In this document: piece after piece, positions 8,304 through 18,565 of the stretch
How positions within the stretch are numbered: the stretch's first letter is position 1
Layout of the letters: each line of letters begins with the position of its first letter
Assembly (NCBI RefSeq): GCF_001263335.1
Contig: NZ_LGVW01000024.1
Coordinates: 1 to 64,000, forward strand
Direction of reading: 5' to 3'
Origin: Dichelobacter nodosus
GTDB taxonomy: Bacteria > Pseudomonadota > Gammaproteobacteria > Cardiobacteriales > Cardiobacteriaceae
DNA: 64,000 bases
Position numbers and translations under genes: made by a program
The notes under the pieces: generated by a model
The model's input: the letters and a program-made list of their open reading frames with translations, nothing else
What the model was told of the DNA's origin: nothing
Database searches by the model: none

Positions 8304-8742
8304 CGATGGTTTTTTGAAAAGCCGCTACATCTTCAAAGCTCAAATAAACCGAGGCAAAGCGAATGTAAGCGACGTGATCTAAATCTTTTAATCCGTCTAA
8401 AACCCAGCGCCCAATGCGCTTTGAGGGAATTTCGCGCGCGCCGCTGTCGCGCAGCCGCGCTTCAATTTGATTGATCAGTTGCGTGATTTCTTGATCGGAA
8501 ACCGGACGTTTTTCAACGGCGCGCAGCAATCCGTGGCGCAATTTATCGGCATTGAAAGTTTCGCGGGTGCCGTCATTTTTAATCACGGTTGGCGTGGAAT
8601 CTTCAGCGATTTCATACGTTGTAAAACGAGCGCGGCAGTGTTCATTCAAACATTCGCGCCGACGGCGGATTTTACTACCGTCGGCGATCAAGCGAGAATC
8701 AATAACTTTCGTCTCTTTTGCATGGCAAAATGGACAAAACAT
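8275..8742 (-). CDS. nrdR: Transcriptional repressor NrdR
   Basis: The 155-residue protein begins with a zinc ribbon (MFCPFC...ECLNEHC, cysteines near 3, 6, 31 and 36) and continues with an ATP-cone (VIKNDGTRETFNADKLRHGL). NrdR senses dATP/ATP and represses ribonucleotide reductase genes through NrdR boxes. The length matches E. coli (149). The nrdR-ribD order is conserved in gammaproteobacteria. It starts 15 bases after glyA, so it is probably co-transcribed with it. Confidence 0.97.
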   Translation of the reverse strand: MFCPFCHAKETKVIDSRLIADGSKIRRRRECLNEHCRARFTTYEIAEDSTPTVIKNDGTRETFNADKLRHGLLRAVEKRPVSDQEITQLINQIEARLRDSGAREIPSKRIGRWVLDGLKDLDHVAYIRFASVYLSFEDVAAFQKTIDELADEQSS

Positions 8743-8757
8743 CGTCGTTTCTCTTAA

Positions 8758-10011
8758 TTATTGACCATAAACTGGAAATTCAGCGCACAATTCCGCTACT
8801 TTATTGCGCACGTTAAGAATGACTTCTTCATTGTCAATGTCATCTAAAACGTCGCAAATCCAGTTGGCAACTTTTTTCACTTCATTAACGCCAAAACCGC
8901 GTGTGGTAATTGCCGGTGTACCAATGCGGATTCCGCTGGTGACGAAAGGCGATTGCGGATCGTTGGGCACGGAGTTTTTGTTTACCGTAATATGAGCGCG
9001 AGATAATGCATCGTTTGCCGCTTTACCGGTTAATCCTTTATTGATCAAACTCACCAGCATTAAGTGGTTTTGCGTGCCGCCGGAGACGATATCGTAACCG
9101 CGCGCGATAAATACTTTTGCCATGGTTTTCGCGTTTTCCACAACTTGTTCTTGATATTTTTGGAAAGACGGTTCCAGCGCTTCTTTAAACGCAACGGCTT
9201 TTGCCGCAATCACATGCATTAACGGGCCACCTTGAGATCCTGGGAAAATGGCAGAATTTAATTTCTTTTCAATGGTGGGATTGGCTTTGGCTAAAATGAT
9301 GCCGCCGCGCGGGCCGCGCAATGTTTTATGCGTGGTTGAAGTGACCACATCAGCGAAAGGAACAGGATTGGGATATAAACCTGCTGCTACTAATCCAGCA
9401 ACGTGCGCCATATCGACCATTAAATAAGCGCCAACGCTGTCGGCAATTTCGCGGAATCGTTGGAAATCAAGAACTTGTGAATAAGCAGAAAAGCCGGCAA
9501 TAATCATTTTAGGACGATGTTTTTCGGCTAATTGCGCCACAGCGTCATAATCAATTAAGCCTTTATCATCAATGCCGTAGCCGATGGAATTATAAGTTTT
9601 TCCAGAAAAGCTGACTTTTGAACCGTGGGTTAAATGTCCGCCGTGATCCAAATCCATACCTAAAACGGTATCACCTGGTTCTAATAAAGCTAAAAATACG
9701 GCAGCATTGGCTTGAGAACCGCTGTGGGGTTGTACGTTGGCATAATCAGCAGCAAATAACATTTTAACGCGCGCAATTGCTAATTCTTCAACGATATCAA
9801 CGTATTCACAGCCACCATAATAACGTTTCCGCGGATAACCTTCGGCATATTTATTGGTTAAACAACTGCCTTGTGCTTCCATGACGCGCGGACTGCAATA
9901 GTTTTCAGAAGCGATCAATTCAATATGATCTTCCTGACGAGTGGCTTCATCAGCGATTGCTTGGGCTAATTCATTATCAAAATCAGCGATGTTCATTGCT
10001 TTTGTAAACAT
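8758..10011 (-). CDS. glyA: Serine hydroxymethyltransferase
   Basis: The 417-residue PLP enzyme interconverts serine and glycine with tetrahydrofolate, supplying one-carbon units. The PLP lysine lies in [16 protein letters not shown], and other signatures include [34 protein letters not shown] and [14 protein letters not shown]. The length equals that of E. coli GlyA. A strong AGGAGGAG precedes the first ATG, deciding that start over the internal one five codons on. It heads the glyA-nrdR-rib operon. Confidence 0.98.
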   Translation of the reverse strand: MFTKAMNIADFDNELAQAIADEATRQEDHIELIASENYCSPRVMEAQGSCLTNKYAEGYPRKRYYGGCEYVDIVEELAIARVKMLFAADYANVQPHSGSQANAAVFLALLEPGDTVLGMDLDHGGHLTHGSKVSFSGKTYNSIGYGIDDKGLIDYDAVAQLAEKHRPKMIIAGFSAYSQVLDFQRFREIADSVGAYLMVDMAHVAGLVAAGLYPNPVPFADVVTSTTHKTLRGPRGGIILAKANPTIEKKLNSAIFPGSQGGPLMHVIAAKAVAFKEALEPSFQKYQEQVVENAKTMAKVFIARGYDIVSGGTQNHLMLVSLINKGLTGKAANDALSRAHITVNKNSVPNDPQSPFVTSGIRIGTPAITTRGFGVNEVKKVANWICDVLDDIDNEEVILNVRNKVAELCAEFPVYGQ

Positions 10012-10189
10012 TATGCTCCTCCTATATTAGCGAAAGTCGCCATTTTAAAACCTGTAGATATAATAAACAAGGCTGCACAAACGCGATCAATATGTCGTTA
10101 TTTTTCCTCATCTTGGCAGCTTTCAATAAAATCTATCACGCACTTAATCAGTGCGCCGTATAATACCGCGCCGATGACTGGGAGAGTTA

Positions 10190-10963
10190 ATGTCTGAACA
10201 AATTTTGCTTTTTGGGGCGCCGCTGGAAACCTTGCCCCAAGATTTATACATTCCGCCCGATGCGTTGCGCGTTTTATTAGAAATTTTTGAAGGTCCGTTA
10301 GATTTATTGTTATACCTTGTTCGCAAAGCCAAAATGGATATTTTAGCAATTCCGATCAGCGAAATTACCGAGCAATATTTAGTCTACATTCGCATGATGC
10401 AAACACTTGATATTACTTTAGCCAGCGAATATTTACTTATGGCGGCAACGCTTTCGGAGATGAAATCGCGTCTTTTGTTGCCCGTTTTAGAGCGAGAAGA
10501 TGAGCCGGAAGAAGAGGATATGGCTTTTGATTTGAGCGAACGGTTACTGGCTTATGCGCAACTCGTTGATGCGGCAGAAAAATTATCAGAATTACCGCGC
10601 ATTGATTCGGGAATTGCCGTATCTGCTTACGAATATATTCCCGAGCAGCCGCGCCAACGTCCACGCGGCGATTTAACTTTATTATTGCAAGCCGCGGCGC
10701 AATTACGTTATCGGCAAAAAGTGCAACAAGCTCATGAAATTTCGCGCGAGCAGTTACCGCTGGCGCCGCGTATCGCGCTGATGCAATCGCGTTTAGAACA
10801 GGAAAACGGTTGGCACGATTTGCGCCAGTTTTACCAAAATGAAGAAGGAACGGGCGGTTTAGTGGTGAGTTTATTGGCGCTTTTGGAATTGGATCGCCGG
10901 CAATTTTTGGAATGGCAACAAGAATGCGCTTTTGCAGCCGTACAATTACGGAAACGCGCATGA
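10190..10963 (+). CDS. scpA: Segregation and condensation protein A
   Basis: The 257-residue kleisin-type protein contains the ScpA N-terminal signature FEGPLDLLLYLVRKAKMDILAIPI (about residues 33-56) and the acidic LEREDEPEEEDMAFDLSERLLAYAQL. ScpA bridges SMC heads and binds ScpB in the condensin-like complex that organises the chromosome. GGGAGAG precedes the start. Its stop overlaps scpB by 4 bases. The 178-base gap before it is shared with the divergent glyA and shows no further gene. Confidence 0.93.
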   Translation: MSEQILLFGAPLETLPQDLYIPPDALRVLLEIFEGPLDLLLYLVRKAKMDILAIPISEITEQYLVYIRMMQTLDITLASEYLLMAATLSEMKSRLLLPVLEREDEPEEEDMAFDLSERLLAYAQLVDAAEKLSELPRIDSGIAVSAYEYIPEQPRQRPRGDLTLLLQAAAQLRYRQKVQQAHEISREQLPLAPRIALMQSRLEQENGWHDLRQFYQNEEGTGGLVVSLLALLELDRRQFLEWQQECAFAAVQLRKRA

Positions 10964-11502
10964 ATACATTAACTAATCGCATTGAAGCTTTATTATTTAC
11001 CCGTAATTCCGGTTTATCGGTTAACGATATCGCTCAAGCATTAAATGCGGATAAAACGGCAGTCGTGGCGGCGTTAAATGAACTGATGAAACGCTATGAA
11101 TCTTCTGCTATTTCCGTGGTAGAAATTGCCAGCGGTTGGCGTTTACAAGTTCGACCGGATTATTTTTCCGATATTTGCGCGCTCAATCACATGCAACCGG
11201 TAACGTATTCGCGCGCTTTTTGGGAAACTTTGGCTTACATTGTTTATCATCAGCCGGTGACGCGCGCCGAAATTGACCGCGTGCGCGGCGTAACCACGAA
11301 TACGCGGATTTATCAGCAACTTTTTGATTTGGGGTGGATTGTGGTGGCAGGACAAAAAGAAGTGGTGGGGCGTCCGGATTTATTAGCTACCACCCGCGCA
11401 TTTTTAGATGATTTTGGTGTGCAAACGTTGGCAGAACTGCCACCGTTGAGCGCGATTGAACAATTTATCGTCGCAGGAGACGACAATGAACAAAAAAAAT
11501 GA
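10960..11502 (+). CDS. scpB: Segregation and condensation protein B
   Basis: The 180-residue product is a tandem winged-helix protein, with NRIEALLFTRNSGLSVNDIAQAL at the start and YIVYHQPVTRAEIDRVRGV...RIYQQLFDLGWIVVAGQKEVVGRPDLLATT in the second half, both typical of ScpB. It partners ScpA in the SMC complex. The ATG overlapping the scpA stop (ATGA) was chosen over an upstream in-frame start. It overlaps rluB by 17 bases, so the three genes form one unit. Confidence 0.93.
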   Translation: MNTLTNRIEALLFTRNSGLSVNDIAQALNADKTAVVAALNELMKRYESSAISVVEIASGWRLQVRPDYFSDICALNHMQPVTYSRAFWETLAYIVYHQPVTRAEIDRVRGVTTNTRIYQQLFDLGWIVVAGQKEVVGRPDLLATTRAFLDDFGVQTLAELPPLSAIEQFIVAGDDNEQKK

Positions 11503-12286
11503 TGATGCACAACGCATTCAAAAATATTTAGCGGCGCGCGGCGTGGGTTCGCGCCGGCAAATTGAAACGTGGATTAAAGAAGGGCGGTTAAAAGTTGACG
11601 GGCGCGTTGCCGAATTGGGACAAAAAATCAGCGGCAACGAACGTCTATCGCTCGACGGTAAACCGTTACGCATTGCCGTTGAACATAAAAATCCCCACAT
11701 GATATTGATGTATCACAAACCCGCCGGCGAAATTTGTACGCGCAAAGATCCCGAAGGACGCGTCAGCGTTTTTCAACATTTGCCAAAAATCAGCCACGGG
11801 CGGTGGGTGGCAATCGGTCGTCTTGATTTAAATACTTCCGGTTTGTTGCTTTTTACCAATGACGGCGCGTTAGCCAATCAATTAATGCACCCCAGCGCAG
11901 AAATTGAACGCGAATATTGGGTGCGCGTTGCCGGCGAGGTAACCGAAGAAATGTTAACCGCGTTACGGCAAGGCATTCCGTTAGATGACGGCTTGGCGCG
12001 GTTTACGGAAATTTGTCCGCTGAAAACTTTGCATGAAGACGATACGCAATTTAACCGTTATTTTTCCGTGACTTTAAAAGAAGGACGTAACCGCGAAGTG
12101 CGGCGTTTGTGGGAAGCGGTGGGCTGCAAAGTCAGCCGTTTAAAACGCATTCGTTACGGCACGATTTCATTACCACCTTCTTTAAGCGCGGGACGGCATC
12201 GTTTATTAACCGCTGGCGAGCAAGCGTCGTTAATTTCTTTGGTCAGCGAAAAAAACCGCCGCGACAATTCGCCCAAACCTCGTTAA
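11486..12286 (+). CDS. rluB: 23S rRNA pseudouridine synthase B (RsuA/RluB family)
   Basis: The 266-residue protein has an N-terminal S4 domain (RIQKYLAARGVGSRRQIETWI) and a pseudouridine synthase domain with the catalytic motif GRLDLNTSGLLLFTNDG near residue 110 and the late motif GRNREVRRLWEAVG. It probably makes the pseudouridine at E. coli position 2605 of 23S rRNA. The scpA-scpB-rluB order is common in gammaproteobacteria and supports RluB over RsuA or RluE/F. The start lies inside the scpB tail with GGAGA just upstream. Confidence 0.92.
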   Translation: MNKKNDDAQRIQKYLAARGVGSRRQIETWIKEGRLKVDGRVAELGQKISGNERLSLDGKPLRIAVEHKNPHMILMYHKPAGEICTRKDPEGRVSVFQHLPKISHGRWVAIGRLDLNTSGLLLFTNDGALANQLMHPSAEIEREYWVRVAGEVTEEMLTALRQGIPLDDGLARFTEICPLKTLHEDDTQFNRYFSVTLKEGRNREVRRLWEAVGCKVSRLKRIRYGTISLPPSLSAGRHRLLTAGEQASLISLVSEKNRRDNSPKPR

Positions 12287-12389
12287 AATGCCGAGAAATT
12301 ATTCGCACCGCGTTATTTTCTGTTGCCGTAATTATTTTTACGCGCGCGATTAACGCGGAATCCGAAAACATTATCCAGAGGCAAAAATT

Positions 12390-13364
12390 ATGGCAGAGCC
12401 AATTATCGTTAAAGGTCAAAAACAAAACGCAATGGGCGTTAAACGCAAAGGCGCAGAAAAAGTGCGCCATGTTGCCGCTGATGCCGAACATTTTGAACAA
12501 GAACGCTTGAAAAAACCCAGCTGGATTCGAGCAAAAATGCCGACGGGTCCCGAAGTCATGCGCATGAAAGCGATGATGCGCGAGCAAAAATTGCATAGCG
12601 TTTGCGAAGAAGCGAGTTGCCCGAATTTAGGCGAATGTTTCCGTTTTGGTACCGCTTCTTTCATGATTATGGGCGATATTTGCACGCGGCGCTGTCCTTT
12701 TTGCGATGTTGCGCACGGTCGCCCGCGCCCGCTCAATCCATTTGAACCGCGAAATTTAGCGCAAACCGTTTACAATTTGGGGCTCGCGCACGTGGTGATT
12801 ACTTCTGTTGACCGCGATGATTTGCGCGACGGCGGCGCCGCACATTTTGCCGCGTGTATTCGTGAAATTCGCCGCGTATCGCCGAAAATGACGATTGAAA
12901 TCTTAACGCCGGATTTTCGTGGACGCGCGGAGCTCGCCGTGCAGATTTTATCTGCAACGCCGCCAGATGTGTTTAACCATAATTTGGAGACGATTCCGCG
13001 GTTTTATGATGTTGTGCGTCCGGGGGCGAATTATGAACGTTCTTTGCATTTGCTGCGTGATTATAAAAAAGCCTGCCCGAAAAAAATCATCACAAAATCA
13101 GGGTTAATGGTGGGATTAGGTGAAGAAATTGAGGAAATTTTGCAAGTGATGCAGGATTTACGCAGCCACGATGTAGATATGTTAACCGTTGGGCAATATC
13201 TCCAACCTTCCGTGCATCATTTGCCGGTAAAACGTTATTACACGCCCGAAGAATTCGATTTTTTAGCGCAAGAAGGCAAAAAAATGGGCTTTTTACACGT
13301 TGCTTCGGGCGCAATGGTGCGTTCTTCTTATCATGCTGACCGTTCCGCGCAAACGGTTTTGTAA
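12390..13364 (+). CDS. lipA: Lipoyl synthase
   Basis: The 324-residue radical-SAM enzyme inserts two sulfurs into octanoyl groups on lipoyl domains. Two cluster-binding motifs are visible: the auxiliary [12 protein letters not shown] (about residues 71-82) and the radical [11 protein letters not shown] (about 97-104), plus the C-terminal [11 protein letters not shown], whose serine ligates the auxiliary cluster. LipB, the octanoyltransferase that usually precedes lipA, is not adjacent. AGAGG lies before the ATG, and the 103-base gap upstream shows no other gene. Confidence 0.97.
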   Translation: MAEPIIVKGQKQNAMGVKRKGAEKVRHVAADAEHFEQERLKKPSWIRAKMPTGPEVMRMKAMMREQKLHSVCEEASCPNLGECFRFGTASFMIMGDICTRRCPFCDVAHGRPRPLNPFEPRNLAQTVYNLGLAHVVITSVDRDDLRDGGAAHFAACIREIRRVSPKMTIEILTPDFRGRAELAVQILSATPPDVFNHNLETIPRFYDVVRPGANYERSLHLLRDYKKACPKKIITKSGLMVGLGEEIEEILQVMQDLRSHDVDMLTVGQYLQPSVHHLPVKRYYTPEEFDFLAQEGKKMGFLHVASGAMVRSSYHADRSAQTVL

Positions 13365-13395
13365 TCCGCATTTTTATTAAACGTTATTTGATGTT

Positions 13396-14109
13396 ATGAA
13401 TGAATTTTTCCGTGATGATATTTTTAATCGACCACAAAACGTGGTCGATTTTCGTTTTGATGAACGCACTGCCGCGGTCTTTCCCGATATGATTCACCGC
13501 TCGATTCCCGCGTATGCCAGTTTATTGCATATGTTGGGCGTGATTGCCGGCACGTACGTTCAAGAGGGCGATCATATTTACGATTTGGGCTGTTCTTTGG
13601 GCGGCGCGACGTTATCGTTAAGCCGTTTTATTCCCAAAACGGCGCACATTACCGCGGTGGATTCATCGCCGGCGATGGTGCAACGATTTCGGGCGTATGT
13701 TGAGGGCGCGGCGTTACATCATATTGAAGTTTTGGAAGCCGATATTATTCATTTGCCGCTCAAATCCAGCCGCGTGATCGTGATGAATTTTGTATTGCAA
13801 TTTATTCCGCCGCCCGCGCGTGATGCGTTAATTGCAAAAATTTATCAGGCGTTAACCGAAGGCGGTATTTTGTTATTGGCAGAAAAAACCCAACCCGAAG
13901 ATGATTTATTGCGCACGTGGCATGAAGCTTTTAAAGCCTCGCAAGGTTATTCAGCGCTTGCGATCGCGCAAAAACGTGAAGCTTTAGAAAATGTGATGAA
14001 AATTGAAACGGAAACGGCAGAGCGGGTGCGTTTGCAGGCGGCGGGTTTTCGGCGCGTTTTACCGTATTTTCAAGGCATGATGTTTAAAGCGTGGGTGGCG
14101 ATAAAATGA
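13396..14109 (+). CDS. cmoA: Carboxy-S-adenosyl-L-methionine synthase
   Basis: The 237-residue Rossmann methyltransferase-fold protein contains IYDLGCSLGGATLSLSRF near residue 60 and AVDSSPAMVQR. It matches CmoA throughout, starting with FDERTAAVFPDMIHRSIPAY. CmoA makes carboxy-SAM from SAM and prephenate, used by CmoB on tRNA wobble uridine 34. It overlaps cmoB by 4 bases (ATGA), the conserved order. Confidence 0.97.
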   Translation: MNEFFRDDIFNRPQNVVDFRFDERTAAVFPDMIHRSIPAYASLLHMLGVIAGTYVQEGDHIYDLGCSLGGATLSLSRFIPKTAHITAVDSSPAMVQRFRAYVEGAALHHIEVLEADIIHLPLKSSRVIVMNFVLQFIPPPARDALIAKIYQALTEGGILLLAEKTQPEDDLLRTWHEAFKASQGYSALAIAQKREALENVMKIETETAERVRLQAAGFRRVLPYFQGMMFKAWVAIK

Positions 14110-15044
14110 ATGCTGCATTACGCAAATGGCACCGCGCCGTCACTTTATTGCCCGCATTATCGGTTTACGATGAAACCGCGCAACGCGTTTTCACCGCGGC
14201 ATACGATCGCCGGCACAAATCTTTTGAAGATTGGTTAACGGCAATTGCGCAATTGCCTCTCATTGAGCCGCGTGCAGTGCATCTTAATCAAGCCGTGGTT
14301 ACGGCAGAAGGTGCCGGCGATGAAATAGCAATTGAAACCTTGCTTAAAGCTTTGATGCCGTGGCGTAAAGGTCCTTTTTCTTTATGCGGCGTGTCGTTAG
14401 ATTGCGAATGGCGCAGCGATTTTAAATATCAACGTTTGCTCGATGCTGGTTTTTCGGTATCAGGAAAAAAAGTATTAGATGTGGGTACGGGCAACGGTTA
14501 TTTTTTATACCGTTTTTTGGGCAGCGGCGCGCAATGTGCGGTCGGCGTTGATCCGTCGTGGCTTTATTTTGCGCAATTTTTAGCGTTGCAAAAATTTTTC
14601 CAGCAAAACCGCGCGGTTTATTTGCCAACAACGTTGGACGATTTGTCGCTGGAAGGATTTGATTGCGTGCTGGCGATGGGCGTTTTATATCATCGCCGCG
14701 ATCCGCTGGCGTTTTTGGCGCAATTGCGAAATGCCGTTGTGTGCGGCGGCGATTTGGTGATTGAAACTTTGGTCGTCGATGGCGATGCGCAAACGGTTTA
14801 TATGCCGAAACAGGAATATGTGGGCATGCATAATGTATGGTTTTTGCCGAGTATTGCCGCGTTGTGCCGCTGGTTGGAACGTTTAAATTTTCGGATTGAA
14901 TTGTGCAGCGAGGCGGTAGAAACCACGATAAATGAACAACGCCGCACGCGTTGGGTGAATAGTTTTTCTTTGGCTGATTTTTTGCAGCGCGCGCCTTCTG
15001 CGCCGCCGCCCAAACGCGCTTTTGTGATTGCCAAACGTTTGTAG
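14106..15044 (+). CDS. cmoB: tRNA U34 carboxymethyltransferase
   Basis: The 312-residue enzyme transfers a carboxymethyl group from carboxy-SAM to 5-hydroxyuridine at tRNA position 34, giving cmo5U, which widens wobble decoding. Family text is visible: WRKGPFSLCGVSLDCEWRSD, the SAM-type loop VLDVGTGNGYFLYR, and AMGVLYHRRDPLAFL. The ATG overlapping the cmoA stop was chosen over an upstream start five codons earlier. It ends about 100 bases before ftsK. Confidence 0.96.
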   Translation: MNAALRKWHRAVTLLPALSVYDETAQRVFTAAYDRRHKSFEDWLTAIAQLPLIEPRAVHLNQAVVTAEGAGDEIAIETLLKALMPWRKGPFSLCGVSLDCEWRSDFKYQRLLDAGFSVSGKKVLDVGTGNGYFLYRFLGSGAQCAVGVDPSWLYFAQFLALQKFFQQNRAVYLPTTLDDLSLEGFDCVLAMGVLYHRRDPLAFLAQLRNAVVCGGDLVIETLVVDGDAQTVYMPKQEYVGMHNVWFLPSIAALCRWLERLNFRIELCSEAVETTINEQRRTRWVNSFSLADFLQRAPSAPPPKRAFVIAKRL

Positions 15045-15147
15045 CAGATGCAAGCCTTTGGCAAATTATTTACAATTGCGCATCTTCATTTTTTCAATGA
15101 TTTTGCGCTGATAGTCGCATTATTCCGTAAGCAGTAAGGATTTTCAG

Positions 15148-17859
15148 ATGAATACTACGCCGAGTTGGGTTACCAGCTTTCGTCGCGGCTTTAATGATTT
15201 GTGGTTTGTATTATCGTTAATCGTCGCTTTAATTTTATTTTTTCTTCTCATCGGTTATCACGCTTCCGATCCGGCGTGGACGACTTCCGGCGCTTATCCC
15301 AAACCGCAACATTGGTTTGGCAGCGCAGGCGCTTATATTTCCGATATTTTTATTTCGTTTTTTGGTTATGCTGCCTATGGTTTTCCGCTGGGATTATTGT
15401 TGGTCGCTTGGCAAAGTTTCACCCGTAATATTCATTATTCCGAATTGATTATTTGGAAAGCGCTGGGCATTTTGGTCAGCGTGATTGCATTATGTGGCAT
15501 CTTTTCTTTTCATATTCCCGTGCCGATTAATGCGTGGGCGGTGACCGGCGGCGGCATTATCGGGCAAAAATTAAGCATTGAATTGCTCAAATTTTGCGCA
15601 GTGCCGATGATTATGGCGTTATATACCGTGGTATTGATGATTGGACTGGTTTTATTGGCTGACGTGCATTGGTTGGGCGTTTGCGATTGGATTGGTTACC
15701 GATTATTGCGTCTTTTTACCGGCAAAACATTTGACCGCGAAGAACATCAATGGGAAGACGAATCCGAAACATTTTCCGATGATGAAGATTTTTCTGACGA
15801 AGAAGATTTTAATTGGTCAGCGCCAATGAATCCTGAATCTGCTCCTTTAAAAAATCCTTTTGCTGCCGCGGAAAAAATATCAGCAAAACATTCATCAGAA
15901 TCAGCAAATGAACCGTTGCCGTTATGGAATCCAGAAACCTATTCATCTGCACCGCGCGCATCTACGGCGCCGTCTTCCGAAACGTTAAGTTGGGACGCTT
16001 TTAAAAAAAATCATATGCATCAAGAGCCTTATCTCAATTTGCGTCCAAAAAATAATCATGAACCGTTGCCGTTGAAAAGCGCCGCGCCGGCGCCCGAAAA
16101 AACGTTGGAAACATTTTTGGCTGATGATGACGGCAGCGATGAAGCAGAAAAACCGTCCGAACCGCATATTTCATTTACCGCGGCGCCCGCTGATACGATA
16201 GCGAGCGTTTTGCCGCGCGCGCCGGAAGCAATTACGCCCAAATCTTTCGCCGATGATCTTTCAGATGATGATGACGATGACGCCGCCGATTTTTCGGAAC
16301 CGTTGTTATCACCGTTAAAAGTGCAACTCAAACCATCGCCCATTTATCAATCTGCTGCGGCGGATCATTATGTGTTGCCGTCTGTACATTTATTAAAAAC
16401 GCCGCCACCGTCCGTTTCCGATTACAGCGATGAAGAACTCGATGCGATGGCAAGCAAAGTGGAGGAATCGTTAAAAAATTATCGGCTGGACGTTGAAGTG
16501 CGCAATATTGAAGTGGGACCCGTGGTAACGCGTTTGGAATTAGCGCTGGCGGCGGGGATTAAAGTGAGCCAAATTTCCAGTTTGGATAAAGATATTGCCC
16601 GTTCTTTAGCGGTGCAAAGCGTGCGCGTGGTGGAAGTTATTCCCGGAAAACCGTATATCGGCTTGGAAATTCCCAACCGCAAACGCGAAATTGTGCATTT
16701 GCGCAGTATTTTGGAATCAGAGGCGTATCAAAATCAAAAATCACCGCTCACGCTGGTTTTGGGCAGCGATATTTCGGGCAATCCGGTGGTGGCGAATTTG
16801 GCAAAAATGCCGCATTTATTGGTCGCTGGCACAACCGGTTCCGGAAAATCGGTAGCGATTAACGTAATGCTCGCCAGTATGTTATACAAAGCTACGCCGA
16901 AAGAATTACGCTTGATTTTGGTTGACCCCAAAATGCTGGAAATGAGCATGTATGAAGATATTCCGCATTTGCTGACGCCCGTGGTAACCGATATGAACGA
17001 CGCGGAAAACGTTTTGCGCTGGGCGGTTGCGGAAATGGAACGACGTTATCAATTAATGGCAGCGTTTCGCGTGCGCAATATTGCCGGTTTTAACCAAGCT
17101 ATTCGCAGCATGGAAGAGCGCGGCGAACGCATCGATGATCCGTTGTGGGAACCGGACGGTTTGGGCATCGCGCATCAACCGCCGCAAATTTCAACATTGC
17201 CGTATATCGTTATTATTATTGATGAATTAGCAGATATGATGATGGCGGTAGGGAAAAAAGTGGAGGAACTGATCGCGCGGATTGCGCAAAAAGCGCGCGC
17301 TGCCGGTATTCATTTGATTTTAGCGACACAACGCCCGTCTGTAGACGTTATCACGGGGTTGATTAAAGCGAACGTGCCAACGCGATTAGCGTTTCAAGTA
17401 TCGTCAAAAATTGATTCGCGCACGATTATCGAACAACAAGGCGCAGAGTCGTTATTGGGTTATGGCGATGGATTATTTGTGCCGCCGGGCAGCGCCGCGC
17501 CGCAACGGATTCACGGCGCATTTATTGATGATGCCGAAGTTGACGCGTTAACGACTTATTTAAAAACGCAGGGTGCGCCAGAATATGAAGAAAGCGTGAC
17601 GCACCCCGTGCCGCCGTCTGCATTAGGCGCGTTGGGCGCTTTGGAAAAATCCGATGATCCCGAGCAAGATCCGCTTTACGATGAAGCCTGTCAATTAGTC
17701 ATTGAAAATCAAAAAGCCTCAATTTCGTGGTTGCAACGGCGTTTGAGTATTGGTTATAACCGTTCGGCGCGCTTGATTGAAACGATGGAATGCGCGGGCA
17801 TTGTTTCATCTCCCAATAACGGCACGCGCAAAGTTCTCGTTGGCAACCGCAATGATTAA
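15148..17859 (+). CDS. ftsK: DNA translocase FtsK
   Basis: The 903-residue protein has about four N-terminal membrane segments (roughly residues 20-190). A long acidic, proline-rich linker follows (about 195-430) with a run of aspartates. The motor domain has Walker A GTTGSGKS near 561 and IIIDELADMMM near 690. A C-terminal gamma winged helix (SARLIETMECAGIVS) reads KOPS sequences. FtsK pumps chromosome ends at the septum and activates XerCD. The linker is much shorter than in E. coli (1329 residues in total). The ftsK-lolA-rarA order is conserved. Confidence 0.97.
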   Translation: MNTTPSWVTSFRRGFNDLWFVLSLIVALILFFLLIGYHASDPAWTTSGAYPKPQHWFGSAGAYISDIFISFFGYAAYGFPLGLLLVAWQSFTRNIHYSELIIWKALGILVSVIALCGIFSFHIPVPINAWAVTGGGIIGQKLSIELLKFCAVPMIMALYTVVLMIGLVLLADVHWLGVCDWIGYRLLRLFTGKTFDREEHQWEDESETFSDDEDFSDEEDFNWSAPMNPESAPLKNPFAAAEKISAKHSSESANEPLPLWNPETYSSAPRASTAPSSETLSWDAFKKNHMHQEPYLNLRPKNNHEPLPLKSAAPAPEKTLETFLADDDGSDEAEKPSEPHISFTAAPADTIASVLPRAPEAITPKSFADDLSDDDDDDAADFSEPLLSPLKVQLKPSPIYQSAAADHYVLPSVHLLKTPPPSVSDYSDEELDAMASKVEESLKNYRLDVEVRNIEVGPVVTRLELALAAGIKVSQISSLDKDIARSLAVQSVRVVEVIPGKPYIGLEIPNRKREIVHLRSILESEAYQNQKSPLTLVLGSDISGNPVVANLAKMPHLLVAGTTGSGKSVAINVMLASMLYKATPKELRLILVDPKMLEMSMYEDIPHLLTPVVTDMNDAENVLRWAVAEMERRYQLMAAFRVRNIAGFNQAIRSMEERGERIDDPLWEPDGLGIAHQPPQISTLPYIVIIIDELADMMMAVGKKVEELIARIAQKARAAGIHLILATQRPSVDVITGLIKANVPTRLAFQVSSKIDSRTIIEQQGAESLLGYGDGLFVPPGSAAPQRIHGAFIDDAEVDALTTYLKTQGAPEYEESVTHPVPPSALGALGALEKSDDPEQDPLYDEACQLVIENQKASISWLQRRLSIGYNRSARLIETMECAGIVSSPNNGTRKVLVGNRND

Positions 17860-17872
17860 TAGGAGAAAATTT

Positions 17873-18565
17873 ATGAATAAAAAATGGTTTTTTATGGGAT
17901 TGTTATTAACGTTTACGGCGCAAGCGCAATTGTTTCAAACGGCAGAGCAAACGCAATCGCCGGCGCCAAAAGCCGAAACGCGCGCCCGTGATTTAGCCAG
18001 TTATTTAGATGAAACGCGTGATTTACACGCCTCATTTACGCAATTAGTCGCCAATAAAGGGCGTTACAACCAAAGCAGCGGCGAAATGTGGTTGGCAAAA
18101 TCGGGGAAATTCTTTTGGGATTATCAATATCCCGAGCGGCAAAAAATCATCAGTAACGGCAAAATCGTTTATCAATATGATATTGATTTAGAACAAATTA
18201 GTGTGAGAAAACGCGATGAATTAGTCGGCGATATTGCGATGAAAGTTTTATCAGGAGAAACCAAACTCGCGAGCGCTTTTCGTACCAAAATCATCGCGCA
18301 AAATAAAGCGCCGGTGGAATTGATGCCGTACATTAAAAATCAGGGCACGGTTTATCAATTACTGCCGAAAACCGAGCAAAATGCTTATGATTCCGTGTGG
18401 ATTGCGATGCAGGGCGGCGATATCAGCGCGCTGATGATCGACGCGGGGCGCGGCGCCAAAACCGTGCTCGCGTTTCACCAATTAGAACGTAATCAAAATA
18501 TTCCTGCGCAAAAATTTGAATTTACACCGCCAAAAGGCGTTGATGTGGTCGGCGGCGAACATTAA
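17873..18565 (+). CDS. lolA: Outer-membrane lipoprotein carrier protein LolA
   Basis: The 230-residue periplasmic chaperone takes lipoproteins from the LolCDE transporter to LolB. A signal peptide (MNKKWFFMGLLLTFTAQA) is followed by LolA text: DLHASFTQLV, GEMWLAKSGKFFWDYQYPE, and VYQYDIDLEQISVRK. The start was chosen at the ATG with AGGAGA 7 bases upstream rather than an earlier in-frame start inside ftsK. Its last stop base is the first base of rarA. Confidence 0.95.
   Translation: MNKKWFFMGLLLTFTAQAQLFQTAEQTQSPAPKAETRARDLASYLDETRDLHASFTQLVANKGRYNQSSGEMWLAKSGKFFWDYQYPERQKIISNGKIVYQYDIDLEQISVRKRDELVGDIAMKVLSGETKLASAFRTKIIAQNKAPVELMPYIKNQGTVYQLLPKTEQNAYDSVWIAMQGGDISALMIDAGRGAKTVLAFHQLERNQNIPAQKFEFTPPKGVDVVGGEH

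Noticed and set aside
10012-10189. Possible FMN riboswitch upstream of the glyA-rib operon
   Set aside because: None of the conserved RFN sequence blocks are visible here or in the 61-base gap before ribH.
10437-10982. 181-codon open frame opposite scpA
   Set aside because: It is antisense to a clear ScpA and has no family text or Shine-Dalgarno; codon bias of the real gene keeps the opposite strand open.
16255-16290. Run of GAT/GAC codons in ftsK that might suggest a phase-variable repeat
   Set aside because: It encodes an acidic run in the FtsK linker; the codons are mixed and in frame, so slippage would only change length slightly.
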